From: Eubacteriaceae bacterium
Lineage (GTDB): Bacteria > Bacillota > Clostridia > Peptostreptococcales > Anaerovoracaceae
DNA: 64,000 nt
Assembly: GCA_902362805.1 (NCBI GenBank)
Contig: CABIXY010000002.1
Span: 558,001 to 622,000 of the forward strand
Reading direction: 5' to 3'
Part shown: one piece after another, positions 34,030-43,061 of the stretch
Layout: the number at the start of each line of letters is the position of its first letter
Numbering within the stretch: the stretch's first letter is position 1
Notes under the pieces: model-generated
Told to the model about the DNA's origin: nothing
Seen by the model: the letters and a program-made list of their open reading frames with translations, nothing else
Databases searched by the model: none
Position numbers and translations under genes: made by a program

Positions 34030-36507
34030 ATGTTATTAAAAAACGACAATCAGAAATTCATCAAAACCTTGTCTTCAAGCTGCCTTGCGGCCAATAAGAA
34101 TAGAAACCGGATTGCAGTTCTGGCCATCATCCTCACTACCATCCTTTTTATGGCGGTCGCTACGGTTTTTCAAGGTTCAGAAGAGACAATTAAACAGCAA
34201 GCCTTAGAGATGGCGGGCAGCAGATATATGGTTACTGCAAATTATCTGAGCAGAAATGATGCAGTAAAAATTAAAGAGCATCCCGACTTCTTAGAAGCAG
34301 GCATGTCTCGTACGGTAGGTACAGTGCAAAACCGAGAATTGACCAGTATCACCGCTGAACTGATATGGGGAGAGGAAAATTATGCGCAGAACACTTATAA
34401 GAACCTCACCCAGGGACAGCTGCCCCAAAAGGAAAACGAGGCAGCCTGCGATACAGAGGTGATTCGAAAACTTGGAATACCAGCAAAGATAGGATCAAAA
34501 TTTGTATTGAAATACGAAATAAATGGAGAGGTTGCGGAAAAAGAGATGACCCTTTGTGGTATTTGGAAAGGGGAAAAATATGAACAGAAAGCACAAGTTT
34601 TGATTTCAGAGGTATTTGCAGAAAAAAGAAGTCCTGAAAAAACTTATGCTGTAAGTGGAATTTTTGACTCTGAAGAGCATCTGGCAGAACACCTGGATCA
34701 GGTACTCGCGGATGCAGGAATGAACCCGCAGAAGACCGCACACGATATCTGTCAGGGTTATGCCTATGACCAAAGTAATGACAGCGGAACGATCATCGGT
34801 GCTCTAATCAGTGTTCTGCTAGTGCTGGCTGCAGGTTATTTGATCATCTACAATATCTTCCGAATTTCGGTGCTGAAAGACATTCGCCTTTACGGGCAGT
34901 TGAAAACTGTAGGCGCTTCTCCGAGGCAGATCAAATATATGGTAAGAAGACAGGGGATGAAACTGTTAGTTTTCGGGCTGCCTGCAGGTCTTGTTTTGGG
35001 ATGCCTTCTCGGAAACCTGCTTTTAATCTTTCTGATGAAGAGCACTAATTACAGCAAACCGGATTTTGTCGTACCTGACCTATTCGTATGGGCAGCTGCT
35101 GCGGTTTTTACTTTTGTAACCGTATGGATCAGTTGCAGCAAGCCGGGAAAACTCGCAGGCAGAGTTTCACCGGTGGAAGCGCTGCGTTATCAGGAAAAGG
35201 AAACTGGAAAGAAAAGAGAAAAGAAAGGGAAGGAAAGCAGTCATCGAATTGCCTCCATGGCCTTTGCTAATCTGAAACGAAATAAGGGAAAAACCCTCTT
35301 AGTGGTGCTCTCCATTTCCATTTCTATCGTCTTGCTCAACAGCGTTTTAAACCTGACCCAGTGCTTTGACGAAGAGACGTATGTGCGCAGAGATGCCATA
35401 GCCGATTTTAACGTATCCAGCAGTGCATGGACAAAGTCGGTACCGAACGGAGAGAAAATCGTCCCTGCAAAATTTGCGGCAGATATCAAGAAAAAAGACG
35501 GTGTGAAGGATTTGGGATTTATCTATTACCACCCTGTGGATCGGGAAAAAGAGACGGCAGAAAACAAAGAACTGATTCGCATCACATCTATCAATGGCGA
35601 TGCGGTATCAGAGAATCTTGATGAATTTGATCCTAACAGACAGCTTTTCGGCTTTGACGAAAAATCTCTAGAACGAGTAAAAATTGTGGAAGGTGAAATC
35701 GATTATAAGAAGATGAATTCCGGGGATTACGTTCTTATGGCTGGCTTTTTAAGTGATAAGAGCGAGTATGATAAAGAGGCACAGGAATTTCACACAGGCG
35801 ATGTGGTCAGCCTTAATATAAAGGGAACGGTCAAAAACTATACAGTCATGGCCGTGGTAGGCGTGCCGACTCAGTTACTGACAGACTACAGCTCCGGAGG
35901 ATTTGAAAGTGTCATTTTGCCGGCGGAAAAGTTTTTAAACCTTTATCCGCAGACGAAAGAAAATCCGCTTCACTGTGTATTTGATGCGGAGAAAGAATAC
36001 TTTGATTCATTGATGAAGTATATTGACCGCTCGAGCAGTGATTATGGTATCAGCGTCATGACAAAACAGAAAGCGCAGCAGAACTTCGACGACATTACAT
36101 CCACTTACGATGCCAGTGGAGCAATTCTGGCGCTGATATTTGGCAGCATCGGTCTGCTGAACCTGCTGAATGTCATAATGACAGGCGCTATCGCCAGACA
36201 GAACGAATTCGCCGTCATGAGAAGTATTGGCATGACGAGAAAACAGCTGAGAAAATTGTTTATATACGAAGGCCTTTCCTACATGGTTCTCGTTTTAATC
36301 TTCAGTATCCTGACCAGTGGTGTGATGTCGTTAACAGTGATAAAATCCATCACCGCAGGCTTCTGGTTCTCACAATATCACTTTACGGTAGTGCCTGCCT
36401 TTGCCGTTTCGGTGCTGTTCCTTTTCCTTGCAGCAGTGATTGCTTATACAATTGACCGGATTTACAATAGAGGGAATATCATCGATAATCTGCGAAAAGC
36501 AGAGTAG
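34030..36507 (+). CDS. FtsX-type ABC transporter permease, large two-repeat form
   Basis: An 825-residue permease built of two FtsX repeats. The first has a transmembrane helix near 28-48, an extracellular domain (about 50-250) and three helices near 262-285, 310-335 and 345-365. The second has a helix near 405-428, another extracellular domain (430-690) and three helices near 697-720, 745-770 and 785-805. This eight-helix plan is that of macrolide- or lipoprotein-type and antimicrobial-peptide transporters. With the upstream kinase lacking a sensor domain, a role in detecting or removing wall-active peptides is a reasonable inference, but the substrate is unknown. GGAGGCGGGAGAG precedes the ATG. 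Confidence 0.9.
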   Translation: MLLKNDNQKFIKTLSSSCLAANKNRNRIAVLAIILTTILFMAVATVFQGSEETIKQQALEMAGSRYMVTANYLSRNDAVKIKEHPDFLEAGMSRTVGTVQNRELTSITAELIWGEENYAQNTYKNLTQGQLPQKENEAACDTEVIRKLGIPAKIGSKFVLKYEINGEVAEKEMTLCGIWKGEKYEQKAQVLISEVFAEKRSPEKTYAVSGIFDSEEHLAEHLDQVLADAGMNPQKTAHDICQGYAYDQSNDSGTIIGALISVLLVLAAGYLIIYNIFRISVLKDIRLYGQLKTVGASPRQIKYMVRRQGMKLLVFGLPAGLVLGCLLGNLLLIFLMKSTNYSKPDFVVPDLFVWAAAAVFTFVTVWISCSKPGKLAGRVSPVEALRYQEKETGKKREKKGKESSHRIASMAFANLKRNKGKTLLVVLSISISIVLLNSVLNLTQCFDEETYVRRDAIADFNVSSSAWTKSVPNGEKIVPAKFAADIKKKDGVKDLGFIYYHPVDREKETAENKELIRITSINGDAVSENLDEFDPNRQLFGFDEKSLERVKIVEGEIDYKKMNSGDYVLMAGFLSDKSEYDKEAQEFHTGDVVSLNIKGTVKNYTVMAVVGVPTQLLTDYSSGGFESVILPAEKFLNLYPQTKENPLHCVFDAEKEYFDSLMKYIDRSSSDYGISVMTKQKAQQNFDDITSTYDASGAILALIFGSIGLLNLLNVIMTGAIARQNEFAVMRSIGMTRKQLRKLFIYEGLSYMVLVLIFSILTSGVMSLTVIKSITAGFWFSQYHFTVVPAFAVSVLFLFLAAVIAYTIDRIYNRGNIIDNLRKAE

Positions 36508-36554
36508 GTGACGAATTCACACATAAAACCCATGGATGGAGAATATTCTCTACT

Positions 36555-37463
36555 ATGGGTTTTAAATTTATAGGAAAAAACAGAATCGTAATCGGCGGGG
36601 CAATTCTCTGCTGTCTGATCATGGTGGTATTTCCCGAGGTCACGGCTACAGCATCCAAGGAGGCAATCAATCTGTGGCTGAATTCAATTGTACCGACGTT
36701 GCTGCCTTTTTTTATTGTGGCAAATTTTTTGAAAAAAACGGGCATTGTCAACAAAATTTCACCAAAGGTTTATCCCTTCGCCATGGCGTTGTTATCCGGC
36801 TATCCCATGGGAGCCAGGATTACCGGCGATTATTATCGAGACGGTTTCATCGACAAAGATCAGATGAAATGGATTCTCAGTTACAGCATGGTGACAGGAC
36901 CGGCTTTTCTAATCGGCGCTGTCGGTGTCGAGTTTTTAGGCTCTCATAAACTGGGTCTGATCCTGGCAGTGAGTCATTATGCCAGCGCCCTTGTCAATTG
37001 TACATTTTATGGTCTGGGGAGCGCTTCCAAAAAACCGCTGCGCGGTAATAAAATAGCGAGGAATGAGAGCTATTACAACATACTGACCGATGCAATTGTC
37101 GACAGCTTTCGCTCGATTGCCATTATACTGGCATATATTGTCATGTTCATGATTGCGACAGATCTGCTGCAGTTTTCAGGTATTTTCATGTTTATCGATA
37201 GTCCGGAAATTGTGGCAATTATAAAAGGGGCTCTGGAAATGACCGTAGGCTGTAACAGCCTGATGGTATGCGGGTGCAGTGATACACTCAGAACCACCCT
37301 GGCATCTTTTATTATCACATTTGGAGGGCTATCTGTTGCAGGCCAGTCCATGAGCATGCTCCGTAACTGTGACATAGGATTTGGTCAAATTTGTAAGATG
37401 AAACTGACGCAAGGCATCATCAGTGCAATTTTTGCTTTTTCAATTTGCAGTTTTGTGGTATGA
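36555..37463 (+). CDS. ylbJ: Sporulation integral membrane protein YlbJ
   Basis: A 302-residue polytopic protein with about eight hydrophobic segments. WLNSIVPTLLPFFIVANFL near 40, LLSGYPMGAR near 80 and YSMVTGPAFLIGAVG near 115 are characteristic of YlbJ, a nucleoside-transporter-like gate-fold protein made in the mother cell under sigma-E and needed for spore cortex formation. The start was placed at the ATG at 36555. The end overlaps the upstream region of tmcAL. The ylbJ-ylbM order is also seen in Bacillus. Confidence 0.9.
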   Translation: MGFKFIGKNRIVIGGAILCCLIMVVFPEVTATASKEAINLWLNSIVPTLLPFFIVANFLKKTGIVNKISPKVYPFAMALLSGYPMGARITGDYYRDGFIDKDQMKWILSYSMVTGPAFLIGAVGVEFLGSHKLGLILAVSHYASALVNCTFYGLGSASKKPLRGNKIARNESYYNILTDAIVDSFRSIAIILAYIVMFMIATDLLQFSGIFMFIDSPEIVAIIKGALEMTVGCNSLMVCGCSDTLRTTLASFIITFGGLSVAGQSMSMLRNCDIGFGQICKMKLTQGIISAIFAFSICSFVV

Positions 37464-37471
37464 TGAGATGC

Positions 37472-38587
37472 ATGAAGAGTTTAGGAATTATTGCGGAATT
37501 TAATCCCTTTCATCAGGGACATCAGTATTTGATAGAAGAAGCCATGAGACAGACTGCATCAGAAGTCTGTGTTGCGGTGATGAGCGGCAGCTTTATGCAG
37601 CGTGGAAGTGCTGCTGTCAGTGATAAATGGACACGGGCGAAAGAAGCCGTTAAGAATGGCGTCAATCTTGTCGTCGAGCTTCCTACGGTCTATGCAGTGA
37701 GCAGTGCTGAATACTTCGCCAAAGGCGGCGTTGGCATCTTGGAAGGCTTCGGCTGTATAGATGTGCTAGCCTTTGGCAGTGAGAGCGGTGACATTGGACA
37801 ATTACAGTCAGCCGCTGCATTTTTGAAGGACAGAGATGAAGAACTGCATAGCAGGATTCAGGCTTTCATGAAGATGGGACATTCTTACCCAAAGGCACGG
37901 CAGATTGCCGCCGCGGATCTATGTCCTGATGTGGATGAGACTTTGATTCGAGAGCCGAATAATATATTGGCTCTCGAGTATTTGAAACAATTAAAGACTT
38001 TGAACCCTCTTACCATTAAGAGAAAAGGCTGCGGCTATCATCAGTCTGCTTCGATGATCAGGAAGAAACTTGCAGATGAGAATCCGCAGGCTTTTGCACA
38101 GATGGACAGGACGTATTGGGCGCTTGTAGCAGCAAAAGTTCTACAATCCGATAGCGCAGAATTGGAAAAAATTCTTTCTGCTGGCGACGGACTGGGCAAC
38201 AAATTGAAAAAAGAAATTCGATATGCTTCATCTACGGAAGAACTCATCGGCAGAATCAAGTCAAAGGCATACACTTATAGCCGTATATCCAGACTGCTGA
38301 CGCAGACCTTGTTAGATATTGATAAAGAAGCAGTCGAAAATGCGAAAGGATATATTCGCATTCTGGCCTTTGACGAGATTGGCGCAAAATTTGTAAAAGA
38401 GATGAAGAAAAAGGAGTGTGCGACGCTGCCGATCATCACCAATATCAATAGGGAACTATTCAACCATAACGACATTCAAGAGACTTTGAAGAAGGACATT
38501 CTCGCTTCAGATATCTATAATATCATCACTAAAAATAATCTGTATGATTATGCAGATTTTATTGTAAAACCATACAGGAAGCTGTAA
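37472..38587 (+). CDS. tmcAL: tRNA(Met) cytidine acetate ligase (YlbM)
   Basis: A 371-residue nucleotidyltransferase-like enzyme. SLGIIAEFNPFHQGHQYLI contains the HxGH motif, MSGSFMQRGSAAV the second substrate loop and ELPTVYAVSSAEYFAKGG the family signature. It uses acetate and ATP to make N4-acetylcytidine at the wobble base of elongator tRNA-Met. Several in-frame ATGs precede 37472; that one matches the family N-terminus. No strong ribosome binding site is visible, so translation may be coupled to ylbJ. Confidence 0.92.
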   Translation: MKSLGIIAEFNPFHQGHQYLIEEAMRQTASEVCVAVMSGSFMQRGSAAVSDKWTRAKEAVKNGVNLVVELPTVYAVSSAEYFAKGGVGILEGFGCIDVLAFGSESGDIGQLQSAAAFLKDRDEELHSRIQAFMKMGHSYPKARQIAAADLCPDVDETLIREPNNILALEYLKQLKTLNPLTIKRKGCGYHQSASMIRKKLADENPQAFAQMDRTYWALVAAKVLQSDSAELEKILSAGDGLGNKLKKEIRYASSTEELIGRIKSKAYTYSRISRLLTQTLLDIDKEAVENAKGYIRILAFDEIGAKFVKEMKKKECATLPIITNINRELFNHNDIQETLKKDILASDIYNIITKNNLYDYADFIVKPYRKL

Positions 38588-38594
38588 ATACCCC

Positions 38595-38623
38595 TTGATT
38601 TACCGATGCGTTGGGTGTATAAT
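38595..38623 (+). promoter_or_regulatory. Sigma-A promoter of ackA
   Basis: TTGATT and a consensus TATAAT are 17 bases apart, 40 bases before the ackA start codon. Confidence 0.8.
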
Positions 38624-38663
38624 CTTATGGTCACTATACCAAATATGAACACGGAGGATTGGA

Positions 38664-39866
38664 ATGAAAGTATTAGTAATAAATTGCGGCAGCTCTTCAC
38701 TGAAATATCAGGTTCTGGATATGACCAATGAGAGTCTGCAGGCAAAAGGATTAGTTGAAAGAATTGGAATGGACGGTTCAGTCATCACTCACGAGAAGAT
38801 CGGAATGGACAAGGTCAAGACAGAAGTTCCGATGAAGGATCACAAAGACGCTATCAAGCAGGTTCTGGATGCGGTTCAGAACGAAGAGTACGGCGTTGTC
38901 AAGTCCATGGACGAAATCGGCGCAGTCGGACACAGGGTCGTACACGCTGGCGAAAAATTTGCTGAATCTGTATTGATTGACGATGCTGTAATCGCAGCAT
39001 TGGAAGAGTGTGTTGAACTGGCTCCGCTTCACAATCCGCCTAACCTATTAGGTATCGCTGCATGCAAAGATTTGATGCCGAACACTCCGATGGTAGCTGT
39101 ATTTGACACAGCATTCCACCAGACGATGCCGCCAGAAGCATATCTGTATGCACTTCCTTACGAATATTACGAAAAGTATGGAATCAGAAAGTACGGATTC
39201 CACGGAACTTCACATAAATATGTAGCACAGAGAGCAGCTGCAATGCTCAATGTCAACATCAACGACCTCAAACTGATCACTTGCCATCTGGGCAACGGTG
39301 CATCTGTTTCTGCAATCAAGCACGGCAGATGTATCGATACATCCATGGGCTTCACTCCACTTGAAGGTCTGGTAATGGGTACTCGCTGCGGCGATATCGA
39401 CCCAGCCATCGTAACCTACATCAGAAAGAAAGAGAACCTGCCACAGGGTGTTGCTAACGAAATCCTCAACAAGAAGTCTGGCGTACTGGGTATCTCTGGC
39501 GTTTCCAGCGACTTCAGAGACTTGGAAGACGCTGTTGCTGAAGGCAACGAAAGAGCTGCTTTGGCGCTTCGTATCTTCGCTAAGAAGGTTAGATTCTACA
39601 TCGGTGCATATATCGCAGAGATGAATGGCGTAGATGCTATCGTATTTACTGCCGGTGTCGGTGAGAACGACGTAAACATGAGGGAGCTGATCTGCACAGA
39701 TATCGGAAATCTGGGCATCAAACTAGACCTGATCAAGAACAAGGTCAGAGGAAAAGAGACTATCGTATCTACAGAAGATTCAAAAGTGAAACTCCTTCTG
39801 ATTCCGACAAACGAAGAGCTGATGATTGCTAGAGACACATATAATATTTCAAAGAAAATAAAATAA
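38664..39866 (+). CDS. ackA: Acetate kinase
   Basis: A 400-residue ASKHA-fold kinase. [47 protein letters not shown] and [10 protein letters not shown] are acetate-kinase motifs, in the expected order. It makes ATP from acetyl phosphate during fermentation. CGGAGG precedes the ATG. No phosphotransacetylase gene lies beside it, so pta must be elsewhere. The codon use looks optimised (a run of GCA/GAA/AAG-type codons), fitting high expression. Confidence 0.97.
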   Translation: MKVLVINCGSSSLKYQVLDMTNESLQAKGLVERIGMDGSVITHEKIGMDKVKTEVPMKDHKDAIKQVLDAVQNEEYGVVKSMDEIGAVGHRVVHAGEKFAESVLIDDAVIAALEECVELAPLHNPPNLLGIAACKDLMPNTPMVAVFDTAFHQTMPPEAYLYALPYEYYEKYGIRKYGFHGTSHKYVAQRAAAMLNVNINDLKLITCHLGNGASVSAIKHGRCIDTSMGFTPLEGLVMGTRCGDIDPAIVTYIRKKENLPQGVANEILNKKSGVLGISGVSSDFRDLEDAVAEGNERAALALRIFAKKVRFYIGAYIAEMNGVDAIVFTAGVGENDVNMRELICTDIGNLGIKLDLIKNKVRGKETIVSTEDSKVKLLLIPTNEELMIARDTYNISKKIK

Positions 39867-39868
39867 TG

Positions 39869-39897
39869 TTGACATTCTAATACTTTACGTATATAAT
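39869..39897 (+). promoter_or_regulatory. Sigma-A promoter of rpmF
   Basis: Consensus TTGACA and TATAAT are 17 bases apart, starting two bases past the ackA stop. Confidence 0.9.
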
Positions 39898-39959
39898 TTA
39901 GAAGTTGACGAAAAATGAACGCTTTTTTTCATATAACCACAGACGAGGAGGTGTAGACA

Positions 39960-40148
39960 ATGGCAGTTCCAAAGAGGAAAACATCGAAAGCTAGAAGAGA
40001 CAAGAGAAGATCTCCAAACATGAAGAAATCTTTACCAGGACTCTCAATTTGTCCGCAGTGTCACGAGCCAAAACTTCCACACAGAGTATGCCCTAATTGT
40101 AATTATTATGATGGCAAGGAAGTTGTTGCTGAAGCTGTAGAAGCTTAA
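39960..40148 (+). CDS. rpmF: 50S ribosomal protein L32
   Basis: A 62-residue basic protein starting [17 protein letters not shown], with a zinc-ribbon [31 protein letters not shown] precedes the ATG. The YceD/DUF177 gene that often precedes rpmF is absent; ackA is the immediate neighbour instead. Confidence 0.97.
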   Translation: MAVPKRKTSKARRDKRRSPNMKKSLPGLSICPQCHEPKLPHRVCPNCNYYDGKEVVAEAVEA

Positions 40149-40171
40149 GACCATAGAAAAAAGTACTTTTC

Positions 40172-40199
40172 CCTGAGTGCGTGCGCACTCAGGTTTTTT
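40172..40199 (+). terminator. Terminator of rpmF
   Basis: CCTGAGTGC and GCACTCAGG form a perfect nine-pair stem with a four-base loop, followed by six T residues. Confidence 0.95.
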
Positions 40200-40221
40200 G
40201 TCGTATAAAAATGAATGCGGC

Positions 40222-40254
40222 CTGGACGGTAAGGCTGGACCGCTTTCCGTCCAG
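40222..40254 (-). terminator. Possible terminator of dapA
   Basis: CTGGACGG and CCGTCCAG form an eight-pair stem with a 17-base loop on the minus strand, 34 bases after the dapA stop. The T tract lies some distance past it. Confidence 0.4.
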
Positions 40255-40287
40255 ACAGCACTATTCGCTGCGGGCGAGGAATACTCG

Positions 40288-41169
40288 TTATACGCGTATT
40301 CCGTATCTCAGCATTTCATCGTAGAGCCAATAAAGGGTCTCGTTGGTCGGTTCACACATCGGCATGCGGTACTCTTTTTCGATGTATCCCATCATGTTCA
40401 ACGCCGCCTTGACTGGAATCGGGTTGACTTCGCCGAAGACTGCACGAATCAGAGGCACCATTTTCAGCTGCATTTTAGCGGCAGCTTTGTATTTCCCCTT
40501 GAGAAAATCAGTAGTCATCTGGTGGTAATCTGCAGGGATTATGTTAGCGACTGTTGAGATACATCCGACACCTCCAATAGACATAATTGGAATGGTCTGA
40601 TCGTCGTTGCCTGAGTATATGTCAAAATCACGACTTGTCAGGGAAGCGATGCGGGCGATTTGTGAAATATCACCGCTGGCCTCCTTGATACCGACAATAT
40701 TTGGATGTTTGCTGAGTTCCTTTACTGTGTCTGGTTCTATGTTCACACCTGTTCTGCTCTTCACGGAGTAGAGAATGATGGGCAGATCTGTATAGTCTGC
40801 AATCATATTATAATGGCGTATCAAACCTTGCTGGGTAGCCTTGTTATAATATGGTGTCACAACGAGCAGACCGTCAGCGCCTGAATACTGGATTTCTTTA
40901 GAAAGATACATAGAGTGAGATGTATCGTTGCTGCCAGCTCCGGCAATGACTGGAATACGCCTGTCGACTTTTTTTACGGTAAATTCGATAACAGAGAGTT
41001 TTTCTACGGCAGTGAGTGTTGATGCTTCGCCTGTAGTACCGCAGGAGATGATAGCGTCAGTACCGGACTCAACGTGCCATTCAATGAGCCTTTCTAACGC
41101 ATCATAATCTATCCGTCCGTCTTTAAATGGTGTAACCAGAGCTACACCGGAACCTTTAAATAATGACAT
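40288..41169 (-). CDS. dapA: 4-hydroxy-tetrahydrodipicolinate synthase
   Basis: A 293-residue class I aldolase. GSGVALVTPFKDGRIDYDA at the start, GTTGEASTLT near 44, a YYNKATQQGL segment near 132 and VGIKEASGD with the Schiff-base lysine near 161 identify DapA rather than N-acetylneuraminate lyase. It condenses pyruvate and aspartate semialdehyde in lysine, diaminopimelate and dipicolinate synthesis, the last being important for spores. AAAGGAG precedes the ATG. It is a single gene; asd lies 2 kb away on the other strand. Confidence 0.95.
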   Translation of the reverse strand: MSLFKGSGVALVTPFKDGRIDYDALERLIEWHVESGTDAIISCGTTGEASTLTAVEKLSVIEFTVKKVDRRIPVIAGAGSNDTSHSMYLSKEIQYSGADGLLVVTPYYNKATQQGLIRHYNMIADYTDLPIILYSVKSRTGVNIEPDTVKELSKHPNIVGIKEASGDISQIARIASLTSRDFDIYSGNDDQTIPIMSIGGVGCISTVANIIPADYHQMTTDFLKGKYKAAAKMQLKMVPLIRAVFGEVNPIPVKAALNMMGYIEKEYRMPMCEPTNETLYWLYDEMLRYGIRV

Positions 41170-41378
41170 AGGCTGCTCCTTTCTTAAACTTTTTTATTCT
41201 TTTCTTATAGTATTCATAAAGCAAAACTTTTGTTAACTTTTGACGAGATGTATTGATTATACAAGAGAAAAGTACATTACTATTTGGGCGACAGGAGGAT
41301 AACTTATAGGTCTTTGATAGTATTGAGAACGACAAGTAAAATTTATGTTAATTTTTCTTGAATTCTATTGATTATTTT

Positions 41379-41406
41379 TTGTATTAGCATACAATAATGA
41401 TATACT
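41379..41406 (+). promoter_or_regulatory. Promoter of the ATP-grasp gene
   Basis: TTGTAT and TATACT are 16 bases apart, 32 bases before the start. The rest of the 270-base dapA/ATP-grasp divergent gap is AT-rich, with no other site I can support. Confidence 0.55.
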
Positions 41407-41438
41407 AGGTAAGGATTCTGAAAAGGAAAGGAAATAAG

Positions 41439-42923
41439 ATGGGATTACTTAAGAAAAATAAAAACAGTGAAAATATTTCCGAAGATTTGCAGTCATGCAA
41501 TTATGAGGCAAGAAAGATGTATCTGCAGTTGAAAAACGAAGAGACTGCAAGAGAAATCGAAAATAGAAAGAAAAGTGAAAAAGATTATGCTCTTCCTCGT
41601 GATAAAAGCTTAACGTCAGAGCAGATAGCTGAAATTGATGCCTTTTGGAGCAAATATGAATTTCTAGGAAAGATTGATTACAGCGCTTTTAAGACTTATT
41701 ACAACCGCTCAGGAATCTTCAGCCCAAAATATCTTCCACAATATATATATTCGTATTTTTTACGCCCTAATACAGTGCCGGATAATTATATGGTTCCGTT
41801 TCAGAATAAGGCGTATCTGCCTAATTTGATGGGTAATGTAAAACAGCCGGAAATGATCGTCAGGAAGATAGACAATATATATTATAATGGTAATTTTGAT
41901 CATATTACCAGAGGACAGGCTGTAAAGATTTGCTTGGATACTTTACAGAAAGGCACGGAGATAGTCGTAAAACCTAGCGGAAAAGGTGGGGGAAAAGGTG
42001 TTGAATTCCTTTCCGGTGCTACAGAAAAAGAACTAGATGCCATGTTTAAAGCCAAAGGCAAGCTTTTTGTAGTGCAAAAGGCAATCAAGCAGCATCCCGA
42101 AATGGCAAAACTTAACCCGAGTACCGTAAATACCATAAGACTGACCACTGTTCTTCACAATGGCAGTTTCAAAGCAGCAGCAGCATTGATCAAGATAGGT
42201 GCACCTAATGTCAGGGTGGATAATTATAAACATGGTGGCTGTCTGTTAGGTGTCAACCTGGATGGTACGGTATTGCCCTGGGCATTAAATATAGATCGAG
42301 AGAGAATTACGGAACTTCCTTCAGGTGTCAGATTAGGTGAGGGAGGATTTACCAAGGTTCCTTGCTTTGACAGTGTTTTAGAGATGGCGGAAAAAGCGCA
42401 TTATTGTATTCCAAAGATTAAGGTCGTTTCATGGGATATTGCCATTGATGATGAAAACGAGGCTGAGATTATCGAAGCAAATTTTGCTGGTGATTTAAGG
42501 ATGCACCAGGTACTGACCGGACCGGTATTTGGAGATATGACGGAAACGATTTTAGACAGTTATGTTCTGCCAAAATTCAGCAGAGCGGGGATGTCACAGT
42601 ACTATGATTACGAAGAATTTTTCAATCGAATTGAAATTACGAAGTATTATGGAAAAGAAAAGAATGTCATTATACCACCAGAAATAAACGGTAAATCAAT
42701 TACGATTATTGGCGAATATGCATTTGCCCACAATCGCAATATCAAGATGGTGACTCTTCCTGACACCGTTAAATGGATAAAAAAAGGTGCTTTTCTAGAT
42801 TGCCCTTCTTTGGAAAATATAAATCTAAATATTGAAGGTTTAAGAACAGTTGGAAGAGAGGCAGTGAATTGGTGCGGAAAATTGAATCCAGACACTAGAA
42901 AAGCTATTAAAGCGAAAGGTTAA
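41439..42923 (+). CDS. Sugar-transfer-associated ATP-grasp protein with C-terminal BspA-like leucine-rich repeats
   Basis: A 494-residue cytoplasmic protein. After a helical lead (1-100), residues about 105-385 form an ATP-grasp domain of the type found with surface-polysaccharide genes (PF14397-like): IVVKPSGKGGGKGV (nucleotide-binding glycine-rich loop, near 168), LNPSTVNTIRLTTVL, NYKHGGCLLGVNLDG and VSWDIAIDDENEAEIIEANF with the metal-binding acidic residues. Residues about 405-480 read as LRR_5 repeats (KSITIIGEYAFAHNRNIKMVTLPDTV and KWIKKGAFLDCPSLENI, in pieces), the BspA/TpLRR type usually seen in secreted proteins. The fusion is unusual; no signal peptide is present. Substrate unknown. 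It is monocistronic with promoter and terminator. Confidence 0.8.
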   Translation: MGLLKKNKNSENISEDLQSCNYEARKMYLQLKNEETAREIENRKKSEKDYALPRDKSLTSEQIAEIDAFWSKYEFLGKIDYSAFKTYYNRSGIFSPKYLPQYIYSYFLRPNTVPDNYMVPFQNKAYLPNLMGNVKQPEMIVRKIDNIYYNGNFDHITRGQAVKICLDTLQKGTEIVVKPSGKGGGKGVEFLSGATEKELDAMFKAKGKLFVVQKAIKQHPEMAKLNPSTVNTIRLTTVLHNGSFKAAAALIKIGAPNVRVDNYKHGGCLLGVNLDGTVLPWALNIDRERITELPSGVRLGEGGFTKVPCFDSVLEMAEKAHYCIPKIKVVSWDIAIDDENEAEIIEANFAGDLRMHQVLTGPVFGDMTETILDSYVLPKFSRAGMSQYYDYEEFFNRIEITKYYGKEKNVIIPPEINGKSITIIGEYAFAHNRNIKMVTLPDTVKWIKKGAFLDCPSLENINLNIEGLRTVGREAVNWCGKLNPDTRKAIKAKG

Positions 42924-42942
42924 TTGGGAATTAAAGTTTTTA

Positions 42943-42980
42943 AGGACGAAAAAAGGCAATTCTTTGTTTCGTCCTTTTTA
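42943..42980 (+). terminator. Terminator of the ATP-grasp gene
   Basis: AAGGACGAAA and TTTCGTCCTT form a perfect ten-pair stem with a 15-base loop and a T tract. Confidence 0.9.
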
Positions 42981-42985
42981 TGTGT

Positions 42986-43014
42986 TGAAAAATCAACGAA
43001 TAAATGGTAAAATA
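42986..43014 (+). promoter_or_regulatory. Sigma-A promoter of asd
   Basis: TTGAAA and TAAAAT are 17 bases apart, just after the preceding terminator and 47 bases before the asd start. Confidence 0.75.
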
Positions 43015-43061
43015 TAACGATATGATTTATTGTATAAATAAATAGATTAAAAGGAGACGTT

